The notes: generated from the letters alone by a model not told the origin. A stretch of DNA of 9,763 nucleotides from an uncultured Collinsella sp. (GCA_938045085.1 CALINZ010000223.1:1-9763); one strand, 5' to 3'. Positions 1 through 6,082 are shown, numbered from the stretch's first letter. Program-made: numbers and translations.

Positions 1-24
1 CGGGCTGACAATTTCGACTGTAAT

Positions 25-70
25 GGACGTTCTTGAATGACTAGTCGTTTAAGAACGTCCCCAACGACTA
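25..70 (+). repeat. GTCCCC-loop hairpin, copy 1, with a degenerate inverted partner
   Basis: A perfect 8-bp stem, TAGTCGTT (42-49) with AACGACTA (63-70), encloses the 13-nt loop TAAGAACGTCCCC (50-62). The same loop recurs exactly at 2052-2064 (minus strand) and 3137-3149. The left part, GGACGTTCTT (25-34), is the exact reverse complement of AAGAACGTCC (51-60). The whole of 25-60 is therefore a 36-nt palindrome centred on GACTAGTC, with only two G/T positions unpaired. This looks like two copies in inverted orientation, the left one decayed. No protein is supported here. An upstream extension of the adenine deaminase reading frame runs through the repeat but has no ribosome binding site. Confidence 0.75.
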
Positions 71-80
71 CCCAAAGCAG

Positions 81-98
81 CCTGTCCCCATTGCGCCA
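81..98 (+). repeat. Truncated GTCCCC-loop element (right half only)
   Basis: CCTGTCCCCATTGCGCCA matches 6714-6731 at 16 of 18 positions. That second site is the loop end and right arm of an intact hairpin. Here no left arm of matching sequence is present, and only a weak 4-bp stem (77-80 with 91-94) can form. It is best read as a 5'-truncated or decayed copy of the same repeat family. Confidence 0.5.
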
Positions 99-129
99 AG
101 CGGCGTGTGCCGTTAAGCGGAGAGGCGTA

Positions 130-157
130 TTGTTGCCTCATCGTTTGGGTATACAAT
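130..157 (+). promoter_or_regulatory. Probable promoter of ade
   Basis: A -10 hexamer TACAAT (152-157, five of six consensus bases) lies 16 bp after TTGTTG (130-135), which keeps the TTG of the -35 consensus. The overlapping TATACA (150-155) is an alternative -10. Transcription would start near 164 and give a leader of about 60 nt that holds the hairpin at 170-205. Only hexamer matches and position support this. Confidence 0.5.
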
Positions 158-169
158 GGCTATTGGCTT

Positions 170-205
170 GCTGCGGTGAAGGTCTGTCCGCTCCGCAGCT
201 TTTTT
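170..205 (+). terminator. Terminator-like hairpin in the ade leader (possible attenuator)
   Basis: GCTGCGG (170-176) pairs perfectly with CCGCAGC (193-199) and is followed at once by six T residues (200-205). This is the form of an intrinsic terminator. It lies after the probable ade promoter and just 8 nt before the ribosome binding site AAAGGAG (214-220). In that position it would stop ade transcription unless the stem is prevented from forming. The loop (177-192) is rather long, so efficiency is uncertain. No known riboswitch aptamer is recognisable before it. Confidence 0.5.
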
Positions 206-225
206 CTACGGTTAAAGGAGTATGT

Positions 226-2046
226 ATGTCCGTTGAGGTCATGAGGTCTGTGATCGAGGCCGCCGAGGGCCGCGTTCCCGTCGACACGCTGTTTACCAAT
301 GCGCAGATCGTCGACGTGTATGGCCAGCGTGTGGCGCCCGGTAGCGTTGCCGTCAAGGACGGTGTGATCGTCGGCGTGCTCTACGATGGTCGCGACGATG
401 CCGCTGGCACCTATGAGGCAACTGAGGTCATCGACTGCCAAGGGCGCTATCTCGCTCCCGGTTTTATTGACGGTCATCTGCATATCGAGTCTTCGAACAT
501 CCGTCCCGCCGAGTATGCTCGCATGGCCGCGACGCGCGGTACTACCACCGCCATTGCCGACAGCCACGAGATTGCCAATGTGGCGGGTCTGGACGGCCTG
601 CGCTTTATGATCGAGGACGGTCGCCGCGCACCCATCTCCATCAAGTACACGATGCCTTCGTGTGTGCCCGCGCTGCCCGACGAGCAGGCCGGTGCCGTTA
701 TTTCGGCTGCCGATATGCAGGCGTTTTTTGCCGAGCATCCGGGCGATGTCTTTGGTCTGGGCGAAATGATGAACCTGCCGGGCGTCTTTATGGCCGATCC
801 CGAGACCTGTGCTCGTATCGACGCTGCCAATCAGACGCCGTCCAAACAGGTTGACGGTCATGCCCCGCTCGTTGCCGGCAAGGACCTCAACGCCTATGCC
901 GCGGCGGGTATTATCGCCGACCACGAGTCGACGATTCCCGAGGAGGCGCTCGATAAACTGTCCCGCGGCATGTATGTGATGCTGCGTGAGGGCACGTGCA
1001 GCCACGACCTAGCCAATTTGTCCCCGATGCTGCTGGAGAATCCTGCCCGCGCCCGCCGCTGCTGCTTTGCGACTGACGACCGCGCTCCTTCCGATGCGCT
1101 TGCAACCGGCATGATCGACAATGCCTGCCGCGTGGCGATTGAGGCCGGTATCGACCCCGTGGTCGCTATCTCTATGGCGTCCCTCTCCACGGCCGAGGCG
1201 TTTGGCCTGGATCACGGCTGCCGCGACCCGCACGAGCTCCGCGGTGCGATTGCCCCGGGCAAGCGTGCCGACCTGCTGGTGCTCAATGACCTGACGTTTG
1301 CCACGGCTCCGCATCGCGTATATGCCGCCGGTGCCCTGGTGGCGCAGGACGGCACCTTTGTGGGCGAGATTGCACCCGAGATGGCCGAGGTTGCGGCCCT
1401 TGCCGATGAGCTGCGCGCCTCCGTTAAGCTGCCGAAGCTTTCGCTCGACGTATTCGACTATGCCTTTAAGCCGGGCGAGGCCGTGATCGACGTGGTGCCG
1501 GGCAAGGCCATCACGGGCATGGTTCGTCCCGAGAGCGCCGAGGGCCTGCGTCGCATTATGCTGATTGAGCGCCATGGCCGCGGCGTGTCGCTGCAGGCCG
1601 AGGGCGCCGACGGTGATGGTCCTGCGGGCCTGGGTCTTGTCGGCAAGCACATCGGTCGCGGCTGGGTGCGCGGTTTCACCATCACCGGTGGTGCCATTGC
1701 CTCCACGATCGGCCACGACTCGCACAACGTGTGCGTGGTGGGCGACAATGCGGCGGATATGATGGCTGCCGTCGAGGCCGTGGGCCAGGGCGGCCACGTG
1801 CTGGTGCGCAACGGCGAGGTCGTGGCGCGCATTCCGCTGGCGCTCGGTGGCCTTATGAGCGAGGGCACGGCCGAGGACGTTGCCGCGCAGCACGACGACT
1901 TTATGGTCAAGGCGCGCGCCATGGGTATTGAGCCGCCGCTCGACCCCATCATGGGCATCATCTTCCTGCCCCTGCCGGTTATCCCGACGCTCCGCATCCG
2001 CCCCGAGGGCATGTTCGACGTCACAACCTTCACCTACGCCGACTAG
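226..2046 (+). CDS. ade: Adenine deaminase
   Basis: This 606-residue enzyme converts adenine to hypoxanthine and ammonia in purine salvage, in the cytoplasm. It belongs to the amidohydrolase superfamily. The metal motif GHLH (His84, His86) is followed by DSHEIANV (112-119; most relatives have DPHE), GLGEMMN with Glu180, DGHAP with His212, SDH-like ADHEST with His233, and ATDD with Asp284. These are the expected ligands of a dinuclear metal centre. The C-terminal domain carries GHDSHN (496-501) and ends in VIPTLRIRPEGMFDVTTF, typical of the family. B. subtilis and E. coli enzymes are slightly shorter, from memory 577 and 588 residues. ATG 226 was chosen because AAAGGAG (214-220) lies 5 nt before it. 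The open frame extends back to 37 only through repeat DNA. The TAG stop lies inside a repeat shared with the HAD gene ending at 3155. Confidence 0.95.
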   Translation: MSVEVMRSVIEAAEGRVPVDTLFTNAQIVDVYGQRVAPGSVAVKDGVIVGVLYDGRDDAAGTYEATEVIDCQGRYLAPGFIDGHLHIESSNIRPAEYARMAATRGTTTAIADSHEIANVAGLDGLRFMIEDGRRAPISIKYTMPSCVPALPDEQAGAVISAADMQAFFAEHPGDVFGLGEMMNLPGVFMADPETCARIDAANQTPSKQVDGHAPLVAGKDLNAYAAAGIIADHESTIPEEALDKLSRGMYVMLREGTCSHDLANLSPMLLENPARARRCCFATDDRAPSDALATGMIDNACRVAIEAGIDPVVAISMASLSTAEAFGLDHGCRDPHELRGAIAPGKRADLLVLNDLTFATAPHRVYAAGALVAQDGTFVGEIAPEMAEVAALADELRASVKLPKLSLDVFDYAFKPGEAVIDVVPGKAITGMVRPESAEGLRRIMLIERHGRGVSLQAEGADGDGPAGLGLVGKHIGRGWVRGFTITGGAIASTIGHDSHNVCVVGDNAADMMAAVEAVGQGGHVLVRNGEVVARIPLALGGLMSEGTAEDVAAQHDDFMVKARAMGIEPPLDPIMGIIFLPLPVIPTLRIRPEGMFDVTTFTYAD

Positions 2047-2076
2047 TCATCGGGGACGTTCTTAAACGTCTAGTCG
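2040..2076 (-). repeat. GTCCCC-loop hairpin, copy 2, at the ade stop codon
   Basis: The outer arms CGACTAG (2040-2046) and CTAGTCG (2070-2076) pair perfectly. Inside them 2047-2051 pairs with 2065-2069, apart from one mismatch and some G/U pairs on the minus strand. The loop read on the minus strand is TAAGAACGTCCCC, identical to copies at 50-62 and 3137-3149. The TAG stop of ade (2044-2046) is part of the outer arm. Bases 2043-2068 are identical, on the other strand, to 3133-3158 at the end of the HAD gene. There is no run of T residues, so this is not a classical terminator, though it could protect the mRNA 3' end. Confidence 0.75.
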
Positions 2077-2185
2077 CCTGCGACACTCTTTGACGTGTTG
2101 CCTGGCGCTGCGAATGTGGGACCCCTGGTGCGCGTGAGCTATTTGCCAGGTCCTTGTAACGTTTGCGCCCGCGGAGTCTTACCTG
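2077..2185. other. Intergenic stretch after ade with no gene seen
   Basis: No coding sequence is supported here. A small stem (2080-2086 with 2095-2101) and a 6-bp closing pair CCTGGC/GCCAGG (2101-2106 with 2145-2150) are present, so the RNA may be folded. TTGTAA (2154-2159) could be a -35 element, but the bases 17 bp later (TCTTAC) are a poor -10, so a promoter is not called. GGAG (2173-2176) could pair with CTCC in the 5' arm of the following hairpin and compete with it. Confidence 0.3.
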
Positions 2186-2250
2186 AGCTCCCTTTGGGTA
2201 CGTTGGAATTGGATACACGTTCGATTCCAACAAGCCCGAAGGGAGCTTTT
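2186..2250 (+). promoter_or_regulatory. Long hairpin that contains the ribosome binding site of the HAD gene
   Basis: AGCTCCCTT (2186-2194) pairs with AAGGGAGCT (2239-2247), and the helix continues through TGGGT/GCCCG (2195-2199 with 2234-2238). A 2x2 internal loop follows, then GTTGGAAT (2202-2209) pairs with ATTCCAAC (2224-2231). The helix is followed by TTTT (2247-2250), so it resembles an intrinsic terminator. Its 3' arm contains AAGGGAG (2239-2245), the ribosome binding site 7 nt before the ATG at 2253. If the hairpin forms, it should both end read-through from ade and hide the binding site. An internal promoter starting after the 5' arm would escape this. Confidence 0.65.
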
Positions 2251-2252
2251 CT

Positions 2253-3047
2253 ATGTTTAAACTGATTGCATCCGATATGGACGGCACGTTGCTTGACGAA
2301 AACAGCCAGGTGCCTCCCGAGACCTACGAACTGATTCTGGCGCTACACGAGCATGGCGTGCATTTCGCCGCATCGTCAGGTCGTCGCTACGATCGCCTGT
2401 GCGAGTTCTTTGCGCCCGTTCGCGACAAGATGGACTTTGTCGCCGCTAACGGTGCCCAGGTCTACGCCGACGGCAAGATGGTGGACCGCGAGGTGTATTC
2501 GCACCTGGCGATTCGAAAGCTCGCCCAGGCCGTCGCGACGTTTCCCAATCTGCATCTTGCGCTCTTTGACCGAACCAAGTCCTTTTTGCTCGATGACGAG
2601 TGCAAGTTCGTGCGCGAGGTCGATAAGGACCTTCCCAATGCCGAACGCATTTGGGAGCTGCCCGATCCCAGCGCAAATATCATCAAGGCGAGCATCTTTT
2701 GCGATGACGGTGCCGTTATGGACAGTGCGTACGTGCTACAGCGCGAACTTTGTCAGCTCTTTACTTTTGCGCCTTCGGGTAACGCGTGGATCGATGCCAT
2801 GCAGCCCGGTGTGTCGAAGGCCTCGGGTATCGCGCAGCTCGCGGAGCATTACGGCATTGGTCGCGACGAGGTCATGGCGTTTGGCGACTCGATGAACGAC
2901 TACGAGATCATTCGCTTTGTTGGCACGGGCTGCGCGATGGAAAACGCGCGCCCCGCGCTCAAGGCGGTGGCCGATCGCGTCGTAGGCTGCAACCGCGACC
3001 ACGCCGTTCAGCATGAGCTCCGTCGCGTGCTGGAGAGTCTCTCCTAA
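2253..3047 (+). CDS. Cof-type HAD-IIB phosphatase
   Basis: This 264-residue cytoplasmic enzyme should hydrolyse a phosphate ester, with Mg2+ and an aspartyl-phosphate intermediate. Motif I is DMDGT (8-12; Asp8 the nucleophile, Asp10 the acid/base). Motif II is AASSGRR (39-45). VAANGA (63-68) is typical of the Cof subfamily. Motif III Lys189 lies in GVSKASG, and motif IV is GDSMND (211-216). The C2-type cap lies between motifs II and III. Length is normal for the family. Relatives act on sugar phosphates, FMN or pyridoxal phosphate; the substrate cannot be told from sequence. The start fits the spacing of motif I from the N-terminus. Its ribosome binding site is buried in the hairpin at 2186-2250, suggesting control of translation or dependence on an internal promoter. 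It faces another HAD gene of the same class across a repeat cluster. Confidence 0.9.
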   Translation: MFKLIASDMDGTLLDENSQVPPETYELILALHEHGVHFAASSGRRYDRLCEFFAPVRDKMDFVAANGAQVYADGKMVDREVYSHLAIRKLAQAVATFPNLHLALFDRTKSFLLDDECKFVREVDKDLPNAERIWELPDPSANIIKASIFCDDGAVMDSAYVLQRELCQLFTFAPSGNAWIDAMQPGVSKASGIAQLAEHYGIGRDEVMAFGDSMNDYEIIRFVGTGCAMENARPALKAVADRVVGCNRDHAVQHELRRVLESLS

Positions 3048-3048
3048 T

Positions 3049-3079
3049 CCGGCAGATGGGGACGTTCCTTTTCTGCCGG
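3049..3079 (-). repeat. GTCCCC-loop hairpin, copy 3
   Basis: CCGGCAGA (3049-3056) and TCTGCCGG (3072-3079) form a perfect 8-bp stem. The 15-nt loop reads AAAGGAACGTCCCCA on the minus strand. The stem sequence is unrelated to those of the other copies while the loop keeps GTCCCC at the same place. It starts two bases after the stop codon of the HAD gene on the plus strand. There is no T tract, so a terminator role is unproven. Confidence 0.65.
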
Positions 3080-3123
3080 CAGCTGGGGACACTCCTTGTT
3101 GCTTGTGGCAAAGACTGTTCCCA
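3079..3123 (-). repeat. Degenerate GTCCCC-loop unit or units
   Basis: GCAGC (3079-3083) can pair with GTTGC (3098-3102) around a 14-nt loop that reads AAGGAGTGTCCCCA on the minus strand, close to the loop of the unit before it. The same bases can instead form an imperfect 40-nt palindrome from TGGGGACA (3084-3091) to TGTTCCCA (3116-3123). The stem is short and contains one G/U pair, so this is a weaker member. It may be two overlapping, decayed units. Confidence 0.4.
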
Positions 3124-3129
3124 ACGACC

Positions 3130-3156
3130 AGTCGTTTAAGAACGTCCCCGATGACT
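3130..3156 (+). repeat. GTCCCC-loop hairpin, copy at the end of the minus-strand HAD gene
   Basis: AGTCGTT (3130-3136) pairs with GATGACT (3150-3156), including two G/U pairs, around the loop TAAGAACGTCCCC (3137-3149). The loop is identical to those of the copies at 50-62 and 2052-2064. The stop codon of the minus-strand HAD gene (TAG, at 3157-3155) lies at its right edge. In both this gene and ade the repeat sits at the stop codon in the same orientation relative to the gene. Confidence 0.75.
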
Positions 3157-3997
3157 AGGCGAGGGCGGCCATGATGGTGCGGGCGACGCCGTCGTGGTCG
3201 TTGTCGAACTCGGTGATGGCGTCGGCGGCGTCGCGGTCCTCGGACTCGCCGTTGATCATGGCCATGCCGTGGCTTGCTGCCTGCAGCATGGGAATGTCGT
3301 TGATGTTGTCGCCGAAGGCCCAGGCGTCGGCAAGGGGCTCGCCCAGATGCTCGCACAGCCAAGCCAATGCCGTTCCCTTGGTGGCTCCCTCGCCCATGAC
3401 CTCGATATTCATGGCGTACGAACGCGTGACCTCGATGCCTTCGAGCGTGTCGAGCGCCGCCGCGATGGCATCGCGGTCGGCCGGCTCATGCCAGTACATG
3501 GCAATGCGTTCGAGCACCTCGACCTCGTCGATTTTGCTGTCGATATCCATGTCGATCGGCGTTCGCGTGCGCTTGAGCGAAGCCGCGATGTGAGGATCGC
3601 CGCCACAGAATTCGTCCAGGCGCGTGTAGAGCGAGCGGGGGAGGAAACACTGCCCGTCCGCGAAGATATCGAAGGTCACATCGTGGCAAGCGGCGATGCG
3701 ATGGATGCGATGGGCGATACCGCGGTCGAGCGGACGGCTCAAAATGCGCGTAGCACGTGAGGCATCGGTGGGCGTACCGTCGTCGAGCTGCCAGACGCTG
3801 GCACCATTGGCGCAGACCGCGTAGTGTACGGCGGGGTGGGCGAGGATGGGCTCAAAGATGCCCGACAGCGGGCGTCCCGTGCAGGGCACAAACTCAATAC
3901 CGCGGCGCGCAAGCTCGTCGAGCATCGCCCAGGTGGCGTCGCTCATCTGCTTATCACTCGTCAGCAGCGTTCCATCCATATCGGAAAACACAATCAT
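3155..3997 (-). CDS. Cof-type HAD-IIB phosphatase
   Basis: This 280-residue cytoplasmic protein has the full HAD set: motif I DMDGT (6-10; Asp6 nucleophile, Asp8), motif II PCTGRP with Thr40, VCANGA (61-66), motif III Lys207 in ATKGTAL, and motif IV GDNINDIPML (229-238). The segment between about 85 and 200 is the C2 cap that sets substrate choice. It should be a metal-dependent phosphatase of a small phosphorylated metabolite; the substrate is not predictable. It differs clearly from the HAD protein on the plus strand and is not a recent duplicate. AAAGGG (4012-4007) lies 9 nt before the ATG. An intrinsic terminator ends only some 8 nt before that site, leaving no room for a promoter between them. 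Expression must therefore come from read-through or from a promoter further upstream. Confidence 0.9.
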   Translation of the reverse strand: MIVFSDMDGTLLTSDKQMSDATWAMLDELARRGIEFVPCTGRPLSGIFEPILAHPAVHYAVCANGASVWQLDDGTPTDASRATRILSRPLDRGIAHRIHRIAACHDVTFDIFADGQCFLPRSLYTRLDEFCGGDPHIAASLKRTRTPIDMDIDSKIDEVEVLERIAMYWHEPADRDAIAAALDTLEGIEVTRSYAMNIEVMGEGATKGTALAWLCEHLGEPLADAWAFGDNINDIPMLQAASHGMAMINGESEDRDAADAITEFDNDHDGVARTIMAALA

Positions 3998-4020
3998 TTG
4001 ATGAAGCCCTTTCTACTGGC

Positions 4021-4061
4021 ATAAAAAGCGTGGCCGAGGGCGATGATGCCCTGGCCACGCT
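4021..4061 (-). terminator. Intrinsic terminator after citrate synthase
   Basis: On the minus strand AGCGTGGCC (4061-4053) pairs perfectly with GGCCACGCT (4035-4027), with further GC pairs inside (GGGC/GCCC), followed by TTTTTAT (4027-4021). This is a strong Rho-independent terminator, 23 nt after the citrate synthase stop codon. It also lies directly before the HAD gene on the same strand, so it may act as an attenuator for that gene. TATAGA (4072-4067, minus strand) between the stop and the hairpin could be a -10 element, but no -35 is visible. Confidence 0.85.
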
Positions 4062-4084
4062 CGGGTTCTATAACGGTCCGCGTC

Positions 4085-5503
4085 CTAGCGATCGGCGAGC
4101 GGCTTGTACTCCAGCGGCTCGATAACCGGGCGATACGCGGGGCGAATAATACGGTGCGCGCAGAAGAGCTCTTCCATGCGGTGTGCCGACCAGCCGGCCA
4201 TGCGGGCGACGGCGAATAGCGGCGTAAAAAGCGTCTCGGGCACGCCGAGCATCTTGTAGATAAAGCCTGTGTACAGGTCGATGTTGGCGCAGATGGGCTT
4301 GGTCATGCCGTGGTCGCGCATCACCTGCGGTGCCAGGCGCTCAATGCGCTCGATGAGCGCGAACTCATCGCCCAGGTCCTTCTTGGCGGCAAGTGTGCGT
4401 GCGTAGTGGCGGCAGACCTCGGCACGCGGGTCGCTCAGCGTGTAGACGGCGTGGCCCATACCGTAGATGAGACCCGTGCCGTCGAAGGCCTGCTTGTCGA
4501 GAATCTTGCCCAGGTAGGCTGCGACCTCGTCCTCGTCCTCCCAATTGGAGACGTGCGCACGGATGTCCTCGTGCATGGACACGACCTTGGCGTTGGCGCC
4601 GCCGTGGCGCGGGCCCTTGAGCGAGCCGATAGCCGCGGCGTAGGCGGAATACGGGTCGGTGGCCGAGGAGGACAGCACGCGGCAGGCAAACGTGGAGTTG
4701 TTGCCGCCACCGTGCTCGGCATGCAGCATGAGCATCACGTCGAGCAGCATGGCTTCGTCGCGGGTGAATGCCATGCCGCCGCGCAACACCTGCAGGATAG
4801 TCTCGGCGGTGGAGAGGCCGGGTGTGGGGTGCGGTACATGAACCTCGGAGCCGCGGCGCTTGGCGACCGAGGCCATATGCGCGAAGGCGGCGATGCGGGG
4901 GAGACGGGCGAGCATGGAGATGGCGACGTCGATTTCGTGCTCGGGTGTAATGGCGTCGGGCTCGGCGTCGAAGGCGTAGAGCAGCAGCACGGCGCGCTGA
5001 AGCACATTCATGATGCTCGACGACACCGTGGTCATGGGGAACTCGCGGACGTATTCGTCGCTCAGGTGCCTAAAAGCACCCAGACGTTCGCAAAAACCGT
5101 CAAGCTCTTCCTTGGTGGGCAGAGAGCCCGTAATGAGCAGATAAGCGACCTCTTCGTAGCCGTAGCGATTCTCGGCCTGGGCGTTGTTGACCAGATCCTC
5201 GATGCTGTAGCCACGAAGCGTGAGTTTGCCCTGATCGGGCACGACCTTACCGTCGACCTTGTTGTAGCCATGCACATCCGAGATGCGAGTGAGGCCCGCG
5301 ACCACGCCCGAACCGTCTGCATTGCGCAGGCCGCGCTTGACATTGTGCTCGACAAACAGGTCCTCGTCATAAGGGTCGGTCGGCAGGCCGTGGTAGAGGT
5401 TTTCGCTTTCGGGCGAAATCTGACGGCTCGCCTCGTAATCCAGAACCAGGCGGCTCAAGTGGTCATCGAAGCGGTAATAGATTTTCTTGGCGTCGTAGGC
5501 CAT
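4085..5503 (-). CDS. gltA: Citrate synthase
   Basis: This 472-residue enzyme condenses oxaloacetate with acetyl-CoA to citrate. In an anaerobe of this kind it probably feeds 2-oxoglutarate and glutamate synthesis rather than a full cycle. The Si-type catalytic residues are visible: MLHAEHGGGNNSTF (His261, His264), GPRHGGAN (His300), GMGHAVYTLSDPRA (His351, Arg360), ANIDLYTG (Asp409) and VARMAGW (Arg434). The usual N-terminal pattern GLTRISD and LTLRGYSIEDLV lies at 70-76 and 94-105, so about 65 residues precede the standard domain. With this extension and Ala instead of Arg after the catalytic His351, it fits, as I recall it, a longer citrate synthase subfamily found in clostridia. A related 2-methylcitrate activity cannot be excluded. 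GGAGAGGAG (5517-5509) precedes the ATG by 5 nt. The ACT gene lies 77 nt upstream with no terminator between, so the two probably share a transcript. Confidence 0.93.
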   Translation of the reverse strand: MAYDAKKIYYRFDDHLSRLVLDYEASRQISPESENLYHGLPTDPYDEDLFVEHNVKRGLRNADGSGVVAGLTRISDVHGYNKVDGKVVPDQGKLTLRGYSIEDLVNNAQAENRYGYEEVAYLLITGSLPTKEELDGFCERLGAFRHLSDEYVREFPMTTVSSSIMNVLQRAVLLLYAFDAEPDAITPEHEIDVAISMLARLPRIAAFAHMASVAKRRGSEVHVPHPTPGLSTAETILQVLRGGMAFTRDEAMLLDVMLMLHAEHGGGNNSTFACRVLSSSATDPYSAYAAAIGSLKGPRHGGANAKVVSMHEDIRAHVSNWEDEDEVAAYLGKILDKQAFDGTGLIYGMGHAVYTLSDPRAEVCRHYARTLAAKKDLGDEFALIERIERLAPQVMRDHGMTKPICANIDLYTGFIYKMLGVPETLFTPLFAVARMAGWSAHRMEELFCAHRIIRPAYRPVIEPLEYKPLADR

Positions 5504-5580
5504 GCGCGCTCCTCTCCGGGCCGCATCGGGGTGACTTGCATGGGCATGCGCGCGTCAGGCTATCCCCAGCGGCTTGCTCG

Positions 5581-5868
5581 CTACAGGCGGTACATAAAGT
5601 TGAAGACGTCCTCGCGCTGGATGGACACGTTGACGCCCGAAAGCTCGCCGGCCTCGGCCAGCGCCTTCTGCAGCTCGGCGAAGTCGAGCTTGGACTCGGC
5701 GGTATCGGCCAGCATGGTCATGGTGAAGATGTCCTCGATAATGGACTGCGTGATGTCGCGGATGTCGACGTTGGCCTCGCCTAGGACACGGGTGACGCCG
5801 GCGACGATGCCGGGGCGGTTCTTGCCAAGGACGGTGATGACGATACGGGAGGACGAGATCTCGGCCAT
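5581..5868 (-). CDS. ACT domain protein, UPF0237 type
   Basis: This 95-residue protein is a single ACT domain. Signature parts are VITVLGKNRPGIVAGVT (10-26), VDIRDITQSI (34-43), IFTMTMLAD (47-55) and the end QREDVFNFMYRL, which matches my memory of the UPF0237 family. ACT domains usually bind amino acids or other small ligands and act as dimers. The true role of UPF0237 proteins is not established. Relatives are often followed by a UPF0210/DUF711 gene; here citrate synthase follows instead. A role in sensing a ligand related to glutamate or citrate metabolism is possible but only inferred from position. AAAGGG (5880-5875) is 6 nt before the ATG. The length is that of the family. Confidence 0.88.
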   Translation of the reverse strand: MAEISSSRIVITVLGKNRPGIVAGVTRVLGEANVDIRDITQSIIEDIFTMTMLADTAESKLDFAELQKALAEAGELSGVNVSIQREDVFNFMYRL

Positions 5869-5930
5869 GGGAAACCCTTTCGCGTGATTGCGGCGCGCGC
5901 GGGGCGCTCCGCTACGGTACAGTGTTCATC

Positions 5931-5936
5931 ATTGTA
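5931..5936 (-). promoter_or_regulatory. Possible -10 box for the ACT-citrate synthase transcript
   Basis: Read on the minus strand this is TACAAT, five of six bases of the -10 consensus, in a low-GC island about 63 bp before the ACT start codon. No good -35 lies 16-18 bp upstream (the bases there are TGCCCC-like), so it may be a weak or activator-dependent promoter. Confidence 0.35.
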
Positions 5937-6082
5937 CCTGTCTGGCGCCAAAAGGGGCACCTTTGCTGCGGCGTTACACGTCTGCAACATGGGAGAAGGG
6001 GCAAAGGCACCCGTTTGCCGCGATTCGTCGTGTCGTCTGCTGTGCCTTGGGCGCGATGCGCAACGCAAAGACCGTGAACCTT

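Noticed and set aside
37..225. N-terminal extension of adenine deaminase by 63 residues
   Set aside because: It translates repeat DNA, the probable promoter and a terminator-like hairpin, and has no ribosome binding site. The start at 226 has a good one and fits the family.
200..225. TTTCTAC near a purine gene, as in the core of purine riboswitches
   Set aside because: The three-way junction and its loop partners are absent, and the motif lies after the terminator-like stem rather than before it.
2040..2076. Classical terminator after ade
   Set aside because: The stem is present but no T run follows on the plus strand, so it is kept as a repeat only.
2211..2247. GTTCGATTCC resembling a tRNA T-arm
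   Set aside because: The flanking bases do not form a T stem. The sequence belongs to one long hairpin, too short and wrongly folded for a tRNA.
3049..3157. A small CRISPR-like array
   Set aside because: Units are palindromic, differ in orientation, lack regular spacers and are scattered across the window.
4310..5887. A 525-residue plus-strand frame across citrate synthase and the ACT gene
   Set aside because: It overlaps two well-supported genes on the other strand, is rich in Val/Gly/His as such shadows are, and has no recognisable motif.
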